From contig JAITGH010000002.1 of the NCBI GenBank assembly GCA_031280855.1, positions 1 through 8,951 on the forward strand: DNA of 8,951 nt, read 5' to 3'. This DNA comes from Oscillospiraceae bacterium. Its GTDB lineage: Bacteria; Bacillota; Clostridia; Oscillospirales; Oscillospiraceae. The notes under the pieces were generated by a model that saw only the letters and a program-made list of their open reading frames with translations, had not been told where the DNA came from and did not search any database. Positions 1 through 6,099 of the stretch are shown here, piece by piece (within the stretch, counting starts at the first letter, position 1; the number at the start of each line of letters is the position of its first letter). Made by a program: the position numbers and the translations under genes.

Positions 1-124
1 GAGCGGCAGCCCGATCCTGCAAAACGGTAAGATTATCGGCGCGGTAACTCACGTATTGGTAAGCGATCCCAAGAAAGGCTACGCGATCTCAATCGAGCGC
101 ATGTTGGAAGAGATTCGCAAGTAA
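1..124 (+). CDS. spoIVB: SpoIVB-type S55 peptidase, C-terminal end (5' truncated)
   Basis: Only the last 40 codons are present, read from base 2 to the TAA at 122-124. The visible peptide opens with SGSP and continues with [25 protein letters not shown] and [10 protein letters not shown]. This matches the end of SpoIVB, where the GxSGSP motif carries the nucleophilic serine of the S55 serine peptidase fold and is followed by the [15 protein letters not shown] segment and a short terminal helix. The first residue seen (S) would be the catalytic serine. In endospore formers SpoIVB is made in the forespore, crosses into the intermembrane space and cleaves SpoIVFA to trigger pro-sigma-K processing in the mother cell. 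The PDZ domain and N-terminal anchor lie outside the window. The usual downstream neighbour spo0A is absent; a convergent gene follows instead. The family call is firm. Whether this is the main SpoIVB or a paralogue cannot be settled from the tail. Confidence 0.85.
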   Translation, partial: SGSPILQNGKIIGAVTHVLVSDPKKGYAISIERMLEEIRK

Positions 125-184
125 CAATGCCCTCGAGTGATGAGGCTTCCCGATCGGTACACATTCCGAAGTGCGGTTTACGTG

Positions 185-2320
185 TCATTTCAGGGGCTCA
201 TCACCGGGTATCCCGGAGCTCAGCGATTGGTTGAACGTGAGCAGCTCGTCAGCGGGAATCGCCGGACTAAACAGATACCCTTGATAGATGTTGCAATCGA
301 ACTCGCGCAGGACGTCGCATTGCTCCTTCTGCTCGACGAACTCCGCGATCAGCTCGATGCCGGAGGACTCCGCAAGGTGCGCGATCGACGCGATGATATC
401 ACGCGACGTTCCGGAACTTACGACGTCTTTCACCAGCACTCCGTCCAGTTTCAGGGTATCGAGGTCGAATTCCTTCAAGTACATCAGCGAAGTATGCCCC
501 ATGCCGAAATCGTCCATGGCAAGCCGGACTCCCAGCGATTTCAGGTTCCCTAACCTGCGGCGCGCCGCCGGAGTGAGCGCGAGCTGCTCCGTGACCTCGA
601 TCTCGATCTCCGCGGGATCAACCTTGCTGGAGGCGATCTCTTTTGCGGTGATCTCGCCGATGTCCTCGGACAGCTGGGTCGGTGAGACGTTGACCGACAG
701 CACGAGATGCAGCCCTTGCGAGTTGAAGTAGCTAAGCGTGCGGAACGCCTTGCGAAGCGTCCAGTTACAGACGATTTGCTCGAGCCCCGTCTCCTCGGCA
801 AGCGCGATGACGACAGGCGGTGGAATCAGCCCAAGCTGCGGATGCTTCCAGCGCATGAGCGCCTCCGCGCCGTGCAGAGTGCCGTCGGACTTCACCTGAG
901 GCTGGAACAGCAGGTACAGCGCGTTGTCCTCCTTATCCGGCGATGCGAGCGCGATTTTGACGTCGTCGCGAAGCGCGGCCGCAAGGCTTCGCGCAAGGTT
1001 CCCGATACTATCGCCTCTAGCCGTTATGCCCTGCACTCCGGAGAATACGCAGTCCAGCAGTCCTTTCAGAGCCTCCTTATTCTCGCGCTCCTTGTGACGC
1101 TGGTTAAACTTGACAAACGGCGCGTAACATACTACTCCCAGCGCGACGTTGAACACCTGCAGAATCGAGCCCGCGACCGAGCCTGTCGATTGATAGCCGC
1201 TAAGCAGGATCGGAGCCGTCCAGTTAACGGACGAGGTAACCACCGGCACGATTCCCATCGCCATCGCCGCCGACGTCGTCAAAGTCAGCAGCAGCGGCAC
1301 CCCGATAAACGGAATCAGGAAGTACGGGTTCAGCACGATCGGCACGCCGTACGCCATCAGCTCGTTCACGTTGAACAATCCCGGTATGGCGGAAATTTTG
1401 GCAATCTGGCGCGTGTTGGTACGGCGCGTCAGGATCATTATCGCGATGATCATGCAAATCGTGGAGCCGCTTCCGCCTTGGTAGACGAATACGTCGAAGA
1501 ACTCCTTAGTGTAGACGTGAGTCGCGGCTTGCCCCGACGCGATCAGCTCCTGATTAGCGGCGAGGTTCGGAAAGAACAGCGAGTTCGCGGCAGTCTCCAT
1601 GATGTTCGTTCCATGCAACCCGAAGAACCATAAGAAGTGCACGAGGAAGACGTACGCGATCGCGCTTCCTACGTTCGCGCTGTGCAAGCCTCCGGTAAGA
1701 TGCGCTACACCCTCGTAAATCGCGGCGTGCAAGTCCGTTATACCGACCGCGTCGAACGCGAGCCGGATCAGCCCGAACAACATCACCGTCATCAGAGCAG
1801 GAAACAGCGAGTACATCGCTTGAGAAACCGTCGGATCCGCGCTGTCCGAGTAGATGCGCAGTTTCAGCTTACCCAGCAAGTACAGACGTACAAACAGCCA
1901 TGACGAGACTGCTCCGACGAAGATCGAGAGGAACAAACCGGTATTGCCGATCGGCTCCGGCGGTAAGCCTCCGTTTGGGATGCGCAGTAATGCGATATAA
2001 CTTGCCAACGCGGTTACGGAACCGTATAACGGGTTCAGCCGCTCGTCCGCCGAGTGCACGTACGCCTCCGACATGCTGTACGACACCGACAGCAGCACGA
2101 TGAGGCTGATAATCGAGAACGTGCCCTGAACGATATAGTTCCCGAAGTTCTTCCAGCTCTCGCCGAATAGCTCCAGCATCAGGTTCTGGTACCACTGCAC
2201 CGGCAAGTGATTGAGGACAAGCGCAAAGCTTCCCGCCATGACAAGCGGAATGGTAATGATCAGCCCGCGCCGAATTGCGCGTATGTACATGCTCTCGTTC
2301 AGCTGTTGAAGTACTTTCAT
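185..2320 (-). CDS. PTS EIIC (lactose/cellobiose type)-EAL fusion, putative sugar-responsive c-di-GMP phosphodiesterase
   Basis: A 711-residue membrane protein. Residues 1 to about 405 form an EIIC domain of the lactose/cellobiose family with several hydrophobic segments (about 15-37, 66-82, 127-149, 169-187, 217-235, 286-297, 324-358, 383-402). It has the family motifs HFLWFFGLHG (229-237) and PGLFNVNE (313-320) followed by GVPIVLNP (325-332), which form the sugar site. A linker (about 406-465) leads to an EAL domain (about 466-700). The EAL residues needed for c-di-GMP hydrolysis are present: E487 in AEAL, N544 in SVNVSP, E575 in EVTE, D603-D604 in DDFGMG, K624 in LKLDG, E660 and E663 in AEFVE, and Q680 in QGYLF. 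AEFVE replaces the usual AEGVE. No IIA or IIB domain is attached, so sensing rather than autonomous phosphotransfer is inferred. The start at 2320 is chosen because CGGAGG lies 4 bases upstream; a start at 2359 has no such site. The gene is convergent with spoIVB and divergent from the topoisomerase gene. EIIC-EAL proteins are known in Clostridia. Confidence 0.9.
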   Translation of the reverse strand: MKVLQQLNESMYIRAIRRGLIITIPLVMAGSFALVLNHLPVQWYQNLMLELFGESWKNFGNYIVQGTFSIISLIVLLSVSYSMSEAYVHSADERLNPLYGSVTALASYIALLRIPNGGLPPEPIGNTGLFLSIFVGAVSSWLFVRLYLLGKLKLRIYSDSADPTVSQAMYSLFPALMTVMLFGLIRLAFDAVGITDLHAAIYEGVAHLTGGLHSANVGSAIAYVFLVHFLWFFGLHGTNIMETAANSLFFPNLAANQELIASGQAATHVYTKEFFDVFVYQGGSGSTICMIIAIMILTRRTNTRQIAKISAIPGLFNVNELMAYGVPIVLNPYFLIPFIGVPLLLTLTTSAAMAMGIVPVVTSSVNWTAPILLSGYQSTGSVAGSILQVFNVALGVVCYAPFVKFNQRHKERENKEALKGLLDCVFSGVQGITARGDSIGNLARSLAAALRDDVKIALASPDKEDNALYLLFQPQVKSDGTLHGAEALMRWKHPQLGLIPPPVVIALAEETGLEQIVCNWTLRKAFRTLSYFNSQGLHLVLSVNVSPTQLSEDIGEITAKEIASSKVDPAEIEIEVTEQLALTPAARRRLGNLKSLGVRLAMDDFGMGHTSLMYLKEFDLDTLKLDGVLVKDVVSSGTSRDIIASIAHLAESSGIELIAEFVEQKEQCDVLREFDCNIYQGYLFSPAIPADELLTFNQSLSSGIPGDEPLK

Positions 2321-2324
2321 AAAA

Positions 2325-2330
2325 CCTCCG
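2325..2330 (-). promoter_or_regulatory. Ribosome binding site of the EIIC-EAL gene
   Basis: Read on the minus strand this is CGGAGG followed by TTTT and then ATG at 2320. It decides the start codon in favour of 2320 over the in-frame ATG 13 codons upstream. Confidence 0.8.
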
Positions 2331-2374
2331 AATGATGTCAAACTTCGCCAAGCCGCCATGGGTTGACTAAGGTT

Positions 2375-2390
2375 AACATAGTCCTATGTT
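2375..2390. promoter_or_regulatory. Perfect inverted repeat, candidate operator
   Basis: AACATAG-TC-CTATGTT is a perfect 7-base inverted repeat with a 2-base centre. It lies in the divergent control region and covers the predicted transcription start of the leftward candidate SigD promoter. A 2-base loop is too small for a stable RNA hairpin, so a dimeric DNA-binding protein is the more natural reader. The right half (TATGTT, 2385-2390) could also be the -10 of a weak rightward promoter, with TTGACT at 2363-2368 and a 16-base spacer. No regulator is identifiable. Confidence 0.4.
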
Positions 2391-2394
2391 GTTT

Positions 2395-2421
2395 ATATCG
2401 TACGGTTTTCAGCGAACTTTA
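2395..2421 (-). promoter_or_regulatory. Candidate SigD/FliA-type promoter for the EIIC-EAL gene
   Basis: Read leftward, the sequence is TAAAGTTC, 11 bases, TACGATAT. In the Bacillus SigD convention this is TAAA-N15-TACGATAT, against TAAA-N14-16-GCCGATAT. Against the enteric FliA form (TAAAGTTT-N11-GCCGATAA) it matches 7 of 8 in the upstream box, has the exact spacing, and shares CGATA in the downstream box. Transcription would begin near 2388, giving a leader of about 68 nt to the ATG at 2320. No comparable sigma-A promoter was found facing this gene. The call rests on consensus matching only. Confidence 0.5.
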
Positions 2422-2469
2422 CTCATACACTCGTGAAGTAGCTCACCACATTTTGGTAATCGATAAGTC

Positions 2470-2488
2470 TACTGCACTTTGTGCAGTA
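2470..2488. promoter_or_regulatory. Perfect inverted repeat, candidate operator upstream of the topoisomerase promoter
   Basis: TACTGCAC-TTT-GTGCAGTA has perfect 8-base arms and a 3-base centre. It ends 28 bases before the -35 box of the sigma-A promoter at 2517. No U-tract follows, so it is not a typical terminator. A protein-binding site is inferred; no known regulator consensus was recognised. Confidence 0.4.
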
Positions 2489-2516
2489 CGCGGGCAGGAA
2501 TTTGTGACAATGCCGC

Positions 2517-2545
2517 TTGACTTCGCGAGTGAGATGGTGTATAAT
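2517..2545 (+). promoter_or_regulatory. Sigma-A promoter of the topoisomerase A subunit gene
   Basis: TTGACT (2517-2522), a 17-base spacer and a perfect TATAAT (2540-2545). Transcription would start near 2552, leaving a leader of about 57 nt before the chosen start at 2609. This rules out the upstream in-frame ATGs before about 2552 for this transcript. It also makes the ATG at 2561 unlikely, since it would be only about 9 nt from the 5' end. Confidence 0.75.
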
Positions 2546-2608
2546 AGCAGTAAACGAGTTATGATCCGGACACGTGACACCCTATACCATGAAACGGGAA
2601 AACTGCCT

Positions 2609-4801
2609 ATGCCAAAAAAGACCGCCGCAGTCGCGACCACCGCGATAACCGAAGTGCGCGAGCATCTGATAACCGACATGCTGGAAACGAACTTCATGCC
2701 GTACGCGATGAGCGTAATCGTCAGCCGCGCATTGCCAGAGATCGACGGGTTCAAACCGTCGCAGCGCAAACTACTTTACACAATGTACAAGATGGGACTC
2801 CTAACGGGCAACCGCACGAAGTCCGCAAACATCGTCGGTCAGACCATGAGGTTGAATCCGCATGGCGAGGGCGCGATCTACGAAACCATGGTTCGCATGT
2901 CCAAGGGGTACGAGGCATTATTGACGCCGTTCGTCGACAGTAAGGGCAGCTTCGGCAAAGTCTACTCCCGCGATATGGCGTATGCGGCAAGCCGCTATAC
3001 CGAGGCTAAGCTTGCGGAGATTTGCACGCAGATCTTCTCGGACATCGACAAGGACGCGGTCGACTTCCGCGACAACTATGACGGTACGATGAAGGAGCCG
3101 GAACTTCTGCCGACGGCGTTCCCGAACGTGCTGGTGTCCTCGAATATGGGGATCGCGGTCGGTATGGCGTCACGCGTCTGCGGGTTTAACCTGAAGGAAG
3201 TCTGCGACTCCGCGATCGCCTATATGCGGAATCCGCAATGCGACCTGTTGGAGACTATGCCCGCGCCGGACTTCTCCACCGGCGGCGAACTGCTGTATGA
3301 CCGCACTCGCATGGATGAGATCTACCGCTCCGGCGAGGGGAGCTTCAAAGTCCGGGCGAAGTGGCGTTATATCAAGGCCGCGAATATCGTCGAGGTTTAC
3401 GAGATCCCGTACTCTACGACTGCGGAGCAGATCATCGACAAAGTGTCGGATCTGGTGAAGTCCGGCAAAGTCAAGGACGTCGCCGACATGCGCGACGAAA
3501 CGGATCTGAACGGGCTGAAGCTCGCAATCGACCTCAAACGCGGAGCGGATCCTGACCGCGTCATGCGGCTGCTGATGAAGCTTACACCGCTGTGCGATAG
3601 TTTCAGCTGTAACTTCAACATTCTGATCGCGGGTACCCCGAGAGTGCTCGGCGTGCGGGAAGTTCTCGAGGAGTGGTGCGAATGGCGCGTTGAGACCGTG
3701 CGCCGTCGCGTCTACTTCGACTTGAACAAGAAGCGAGAGCGCCTGCACCTGTTTCGCGGGCTCGGCAAGATCCTGCTGGACATCGACAAGGCGATTCGGA
3801 TAATCCGCGAGACGGAGTCCGAGTCCGACGTCGTGCCGAACCTTATGATCGGCTTCGCAATCGACGAGCTTCAAGCCGATTACGTCGCGGAGATCCGACT
3901 GCGTAACATCAATCGCGAGTACATCCTCAAGCAGATCCAACAAACAGACGAGCTGGAACGCGACATCGCGGAGCTTGAGCTTATCGTCGGCGATCGCGAG
4001 CGCATCAAGCGTATCATCACGGACGAACTGCGGGCGATCGCCAAGAAGTACGGTACGCCGCGCCGTACGGAACTCGTCTCCGCATTGGAGCCGGAACCGG
4101 ACGACGACGACGGCGATAACCTCGACGATTACCCGGTCACGCTGTTCCTGTCGCAGCACGGTTACTTCAAGAAGATCACCGCGCAATCGCTGCGTATGTC
4201 CGGTGAGCAAAAATACAAAGAGGACGACGCGCCTCGGCTGGAGCTGGAGGCGTCGAATCGCAGCGAGCTGATCATCTTCACGGACAAGTGCCAAGCGTAC
4301 AAGGCGCGCGCGGGCGACTTCGCCGACGGCAAGGCGTCGCAGCTCGGCGATTACCTGCCCGCGAAACTCGGCATGGACGAAGGCGAGAACGTCGTCTATC
4401 TCGCGATCGCGGGCGACTGGAGCGGCAGTATGCTATTCGCGTACGCGAACGGCAAGGTAGCGCGAGTCCCACTGTCCGCGTACGCGACGAAGTCGAACCG
4501 ACGTAAGCTTACCGGCGCGTACAGCGATAAATCTCCGCTGGTCGCCGCGCTTAGCTTTGAGGGTGAGCGCGAAGCGGCGGTGTTCACGTCGGAGTCAAAA
4601 GCGTTGGTGTTCAGCACCGCGCAGATCGCGCCGAAGCTCGCACGTGATACTCAGGGCGTGCAAGTGATCACAGTGCGCGGGAAAGCGTTGCTGACGCGGA
4701 TCGAGTGGTTCGAGACCAGCGGGATCGAGAACGCCTCCGGCTACAAGTACGGCGCGTTACCCGCCTCCGGCAAACGCTTCACCGGACAACTGACGCTGTA
4801 G
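2609..4801 (+). CDS. Type IIA DNA topoisomerase subunit A (ParC/GyrA-like, clostridial type)
   Basis: A 730-residue DNA breakage-reunion subunit. It would pair with a GyrB/ParE-type ATPase subunit to pass one duplex through another. The N-terminal domain has AMSVIVSRALPEIDGFKPSQRK (33-54), NPHGEGAIYETMVRM (83-97), the catalytic Tyr130 in AASRYTEAKL with its preceding Arg129, and LPTAFPNVL with GIAVGMAS (167-189), where Ile182 matches the DNA-bending isoleucine. RVCGFNLKEV (189-198) replaces the usual NIPPHNL stretch. A coiled-coil-rich tower spans about 350-485, an acidic linker (EPEPDDDDGD, 494-503) follows, and a short pinwheel-like C-terminal domain (about 507-730) lacks the GyrA-box QRRGGKG, so gyrase-type wrapping is not expected. 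The open frame runs back to 2363, but the promoter and the family's N-terminus favour Met at 2609. The ribosome site there is weak (GGGA about 9 bases upstream). No B-subunit gene is adjacent, so parC versus a gyrA paralogue is left open. Confidence 0.9.
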   Translation: MPKKTAAVATTAITEVREHLITDMLETNFMPYAMSVIVSRALPEIDGFKPSQRKLLYTMYKMGLLTGNRTKSANIVGQTMRLNPHGEGAIYETMVRMSKGYEALLTPFVDSKGSFGKVYSRDMAYAASRYTEAKLAEICTQIFSDIDKDAVDFRDNYDGTMKEPELLPTAFPNVLVSSNMGIAVGMASRVCGFNLKEVCDSAIAYMRNPQCDLLETMPAPDFSTGGELLYDRTRMDEIYRSGEGSFKVRAKWRYIKAANIVEVYEIPYSTTAEQIIDKVSDLVKSGKVKDVADMRDETDLNGLKLAIDLKRGADPDRVMRLLMKLTPLCDSFSCNFNILIAGTPRVLGVREVLEEWCEWRVETVRRRVYFDLNKKRERLHLFRGLGKILLDIDKAIRIIRETESESDVVPNLMIGFAIDELQADYVAEIRLRNINREYILKQIQQTDELERDIAELELIVGDRERIKRIITDELRAIAKKYGTPRRTELVSALEPEPDDDDGDNLDDYPVTLFLSQHGYFKKITAQSLRMSGEQKYKEDDAPRLELEASNRSELIIFTDKCQAYKARAGDFADGKASQLGDYLPAKLGMDEGENVVYLAIAGDWSGSMLFAYANGKVARVPLSAYATKSNRRKLTGAYSDKSPLVAALSFEGEREAAVFTSESKALVFSTAQIAPKLARDTQGVQVITVRGKALLTRIEWFETSGIENASGYKYGALPASGKRFTGQLTL

Positions 4802-4844
4802 CACCCAAATGCGTCGCTTAACGCTCTATACAAACTAAACTAAA

Positions 4845-4850
4845 AGAGGA
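4845..4850 (+). promoter_or_regulatory. Ribosome binding site of larC
   Basis: AGAGGA lies 9 bases before the ATG at 4860. The 58-base gap after the topoisomerase stop shows no convincing terminator or promoter, so readthrough from the upstream gene is plausible. Confidence 0.65.
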
Positions 4851-4859
4851 ACGACAATC

Positions 4860-6026
4860 ATGAAGACTCTATATCTGGATTGCTCGATGGGCGCGTCGGG
4901 CGACATGCTCGTATCCGCGCTGTTCGACCTGATCGAGGACAAATTCACCGCCGAGGAGAAGATCGGCGCGATCGCCGCGTCGCTGCCCGGCGTTGGGTAC
5001 CGCATCTCCGAATCGAAGCGCGGGGCCGTATCCGGGCTTCACACCTCCGTCCGAATCGGCGGCGAGGAAGAGCACGCCCCGAACGGTGATCACTCGCACG
5101 CACATACGCACTCGCACAGCCACTCGCACGCCGGACTCGCCACGATTCTGCACTACGTGCAATCTTTGCCCGGCTCCGACAAGATACGCGCCGAGGTCAC
5201 CGACGTGTACAACCTGATCGCGGCGGCCGAAAGCCGCGCTCACGGCGAGGACGTCGAGCTTATCCACTTTCACGAGCTTGGCGCATTGGACGCGGTGTTC
5301 GACATCGCGTCGGTCTGCACGCTGCTGGAGCTAATCGGCGCGGACGAAATCGTCGCATCGCCGGTGAACGTTGGCGGCGGGAGTGTCAAGACCGCGCACG
5401 GGCTCGTTCCCGTGCCCGCGCCCGCGACCGCGTTCCTATTGCAGGGCGTTCCCACGTACGGCGACGGAGAACTTCTGTTCGAGCTTTGCACTCCGACCGG
5501 AGCCGCGTTAATCAAGCGGTTCGCGACCTCGTTCGGCGTCCAGCCCTCGATGTCCGTCTCCGCAATCGGGTGCGGGCTCGGGAAGATGGACTTCCCATCG
5601 CGCCCGAACATACTACGGGCAATGTACGGCGTACGCGAGGACTCGCGCTCCGCGTTCCCGAATGAGGAAGTCATCGAGCTGCTATGCAATATCGACGATA
5701 TGACGGGCGAGCAGCTTGGGCGAGCCGCGGACCTCCTGCGGGAGGAGGGCGCGCTCGACGTCTCGCTGATCCCGATGACCGGGAAGAAGAGCCGCCCCGG
5801 CGTGATCGTGCAATGCATCTGCAAAGTCGAGGACGAGGCGAAGTTCGCGCGGCTGCTGCTCACGCATACGACAACGTTCGGAGTGCGCGGGCGCCGCATG
5901 TTCCGCTACGCGCTGGAGCGCGACTTCTCCACCCGCGAAGACGGCGTAGTTCTAAAGCACGGTCACGGCTACGGCGTTCAGAAATCGAAGGAAGAGTTCG
6001 ACACGACGATACTGTACGGAGTTTAG
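4860..6026 (+). CDS. larC: LarC, nickel insertion protein for the nickel-pincer nucleotide cofactor
   Basis: A 388-residue cytoplasmic protein of the LarC family. LarC is the CTP-dependent cyclometallase that puts nickel into the pyridinium-3,5-bisthiocarboxylate mononucleotide made by LarB and LarE; LarA-type racemases and epimerases use the product. Signatures are LYLDCSMGASGDMLVSALFD at the start, a strictly alternating histidine run (His78 to His90, seven His, DHSHAHTHSHSHSH), ELIHFHELGALDAVFDI (133-149), SPVNVGGGSVKTAHGLVPVPAPAT (167-190), PTGAALI (212-218), NIDDMTGEQLG (277-287), MTGKKSRPG (306-314) and TTFGVRGRR (338-346). The gene is one continuous frame, unlike the larC1/larC2 pair of Lactiplantibacillus plantarum, which is joined by programmed frameshifting. 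The end (GYGVQKSKEEFDTTILYGV) stops soon after the GYGVxKxK motif, seemingly about 20 residues short of many homologues, and neither other frame restores the tail. larA, larB and larE are not in the window. Confidence 0.93.
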   Translation: MKTLYLDCSMGASGDMLVSALFDLIEDKFTAEEKIGAIAASLPGVGYRISESKRGAVSGLHTSVRIGGEEEHAPNGDHSHAHTHSHSHSHAGLATILHYVQSLPGSDKIRAEVTDVYNLIAAAESRAHGEDVELIHFHELGALDAVFDIASVCTLLELIGADEIVASPVNVGGGSVKTAHGLVPVPAPATAFLLQGVPTYGDGELLFELCTPTGAALIKRFATSFGVQPSMSVSAIGCGLGKMDFPSRPNILRAMYGVREDSRSAFPNEEVIELLCNIDDMTGEQLGRAADLLREEGALDVSLIPMTGKKSRPGVIVQCICKVEDEAKFARLLLTHTTTFGVRGRRMFRYALERDFSTREDGVVLKHGHGYGVQKSKEEFDTTILYGV

Positions 6027-6047
6027 AACCATCGCACGTTTTCCCTC

Positions 6048-6076
6048 TTGACAAATCGGCGATTTTGTGGTATAAT
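6048..6076 (+). promoter_or_regulatory. Perfect-consensus sigma-A promoter of the glycyl radical enzyme gene
   Basis: TTGACA (6048-6053), a 17-base spacer and TATAAT (6071-6076): both hexamers and the spacing are consensus. Transcription would start near 6083, giving a leader of about 17 nt that contains little more than the ribosome binding site. The larC stop is only 21 bases upstream of the -35 box. Confidence 0.85.
6051..6068. promoter_or_regulatory. Inverted repeat in the promoter spacer, candidate operator
   Basis: AAATC-GGC-GATTT (6053-6065) is a perfect inverted repeat. It extends to ACAAATC-GGC-GATTTTGT if one extra T is allowed. It sits between the -35 and -10 boxes, where a bound repressor would block polymerase. 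It does not look like the Rex, FNR or NrdR consensus. Short arms mean chance is possible. Confidence 0.3.
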
Positions 6077-6086
6077 AGGGGTATAT

Positions 6087-6092
6087 GGAGGG
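6087..6092 (+). promoter_or_regulatory. Ribosome binding site of the glycyl radical enzyme gene
   Basis: GGAGGG lies 7 bases before the ATG at 6100. It selects that start over the in-frame ATG at 6085, which lies almost on the predicted transcription start and has no room for a ribosome site. Confidence 0.85.
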
Positions 6093-6099
6093 CAATGCA

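Noticed and set aside
131..145. Hairpin CCTC...GAGG between the convergent spoIVB and EIIC-EAL genes as a terminator
   Set aside because: The stem is only four pairs, the loop is seven bases and there is no T-run on either strand.
707..1633. 308-codon open frame on the plus strand opposite the EIIC-EAL gene
   Set aside because: The translation is arginine/histidine-rich and low in hydrophobic order, and it lies wholly antisense to a gene with clear domains. GC-rich codon use creates long shadow frames.
2321..2359. Start of the EIIC-EAL gene at 2359
   Set aside because: No ribosome site there, and the start at 2320 has CGGAGG at ideal distance and gives the expected EIIC N-terminus.
2321..2388. 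c-di-GMP riboswitch in the leader of the EIIC-EAL gene
   Set aside because: The predicted leader (about 68 nt) is too short for either known class, and no matching conserved core was recognised.
2363..2608. Extended N-terminus of the topoisomerase subunit from the ATG at 2363
   Set aside because: A strong promoter (TTGACT-17-TATAAT at 2517-2545) lies inside this stretch, the family's N-terminus begins near residue 15 of the shorter form, and the extra residues resemble no known domain.
3170..4294. 374-codon open frame on the minus strand opposite the topoisomerase gene
   Set aside because: Antisense to a well-conserved protein, with no ribosome site or recognisable domain; it is a mirror of the sense codon bias.
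4802..4859. Separate promoter or terminator between the topoisomerase gene and larC
   Set aside because: Only a four-pair GCGT/ACGC stem and a lone TATACA-like hexamer were seen, with no matching -35 box or T-run.
5990..6047. Frameshift at the end of larC hiding a longer C-terminus
   Set aside because: Neither alternative frame after the KSKEEF stretch gives residues resembling the usual LarC tail, so the short end seems genuine.
6085..6099. Upstream ATG at 6085 for the glycyl radical enzyme
   Set aside because: It lies about two bases from the predicted transcription start and overlaps the GGAGGG ribosome site that properly serves the ATG at 6100.
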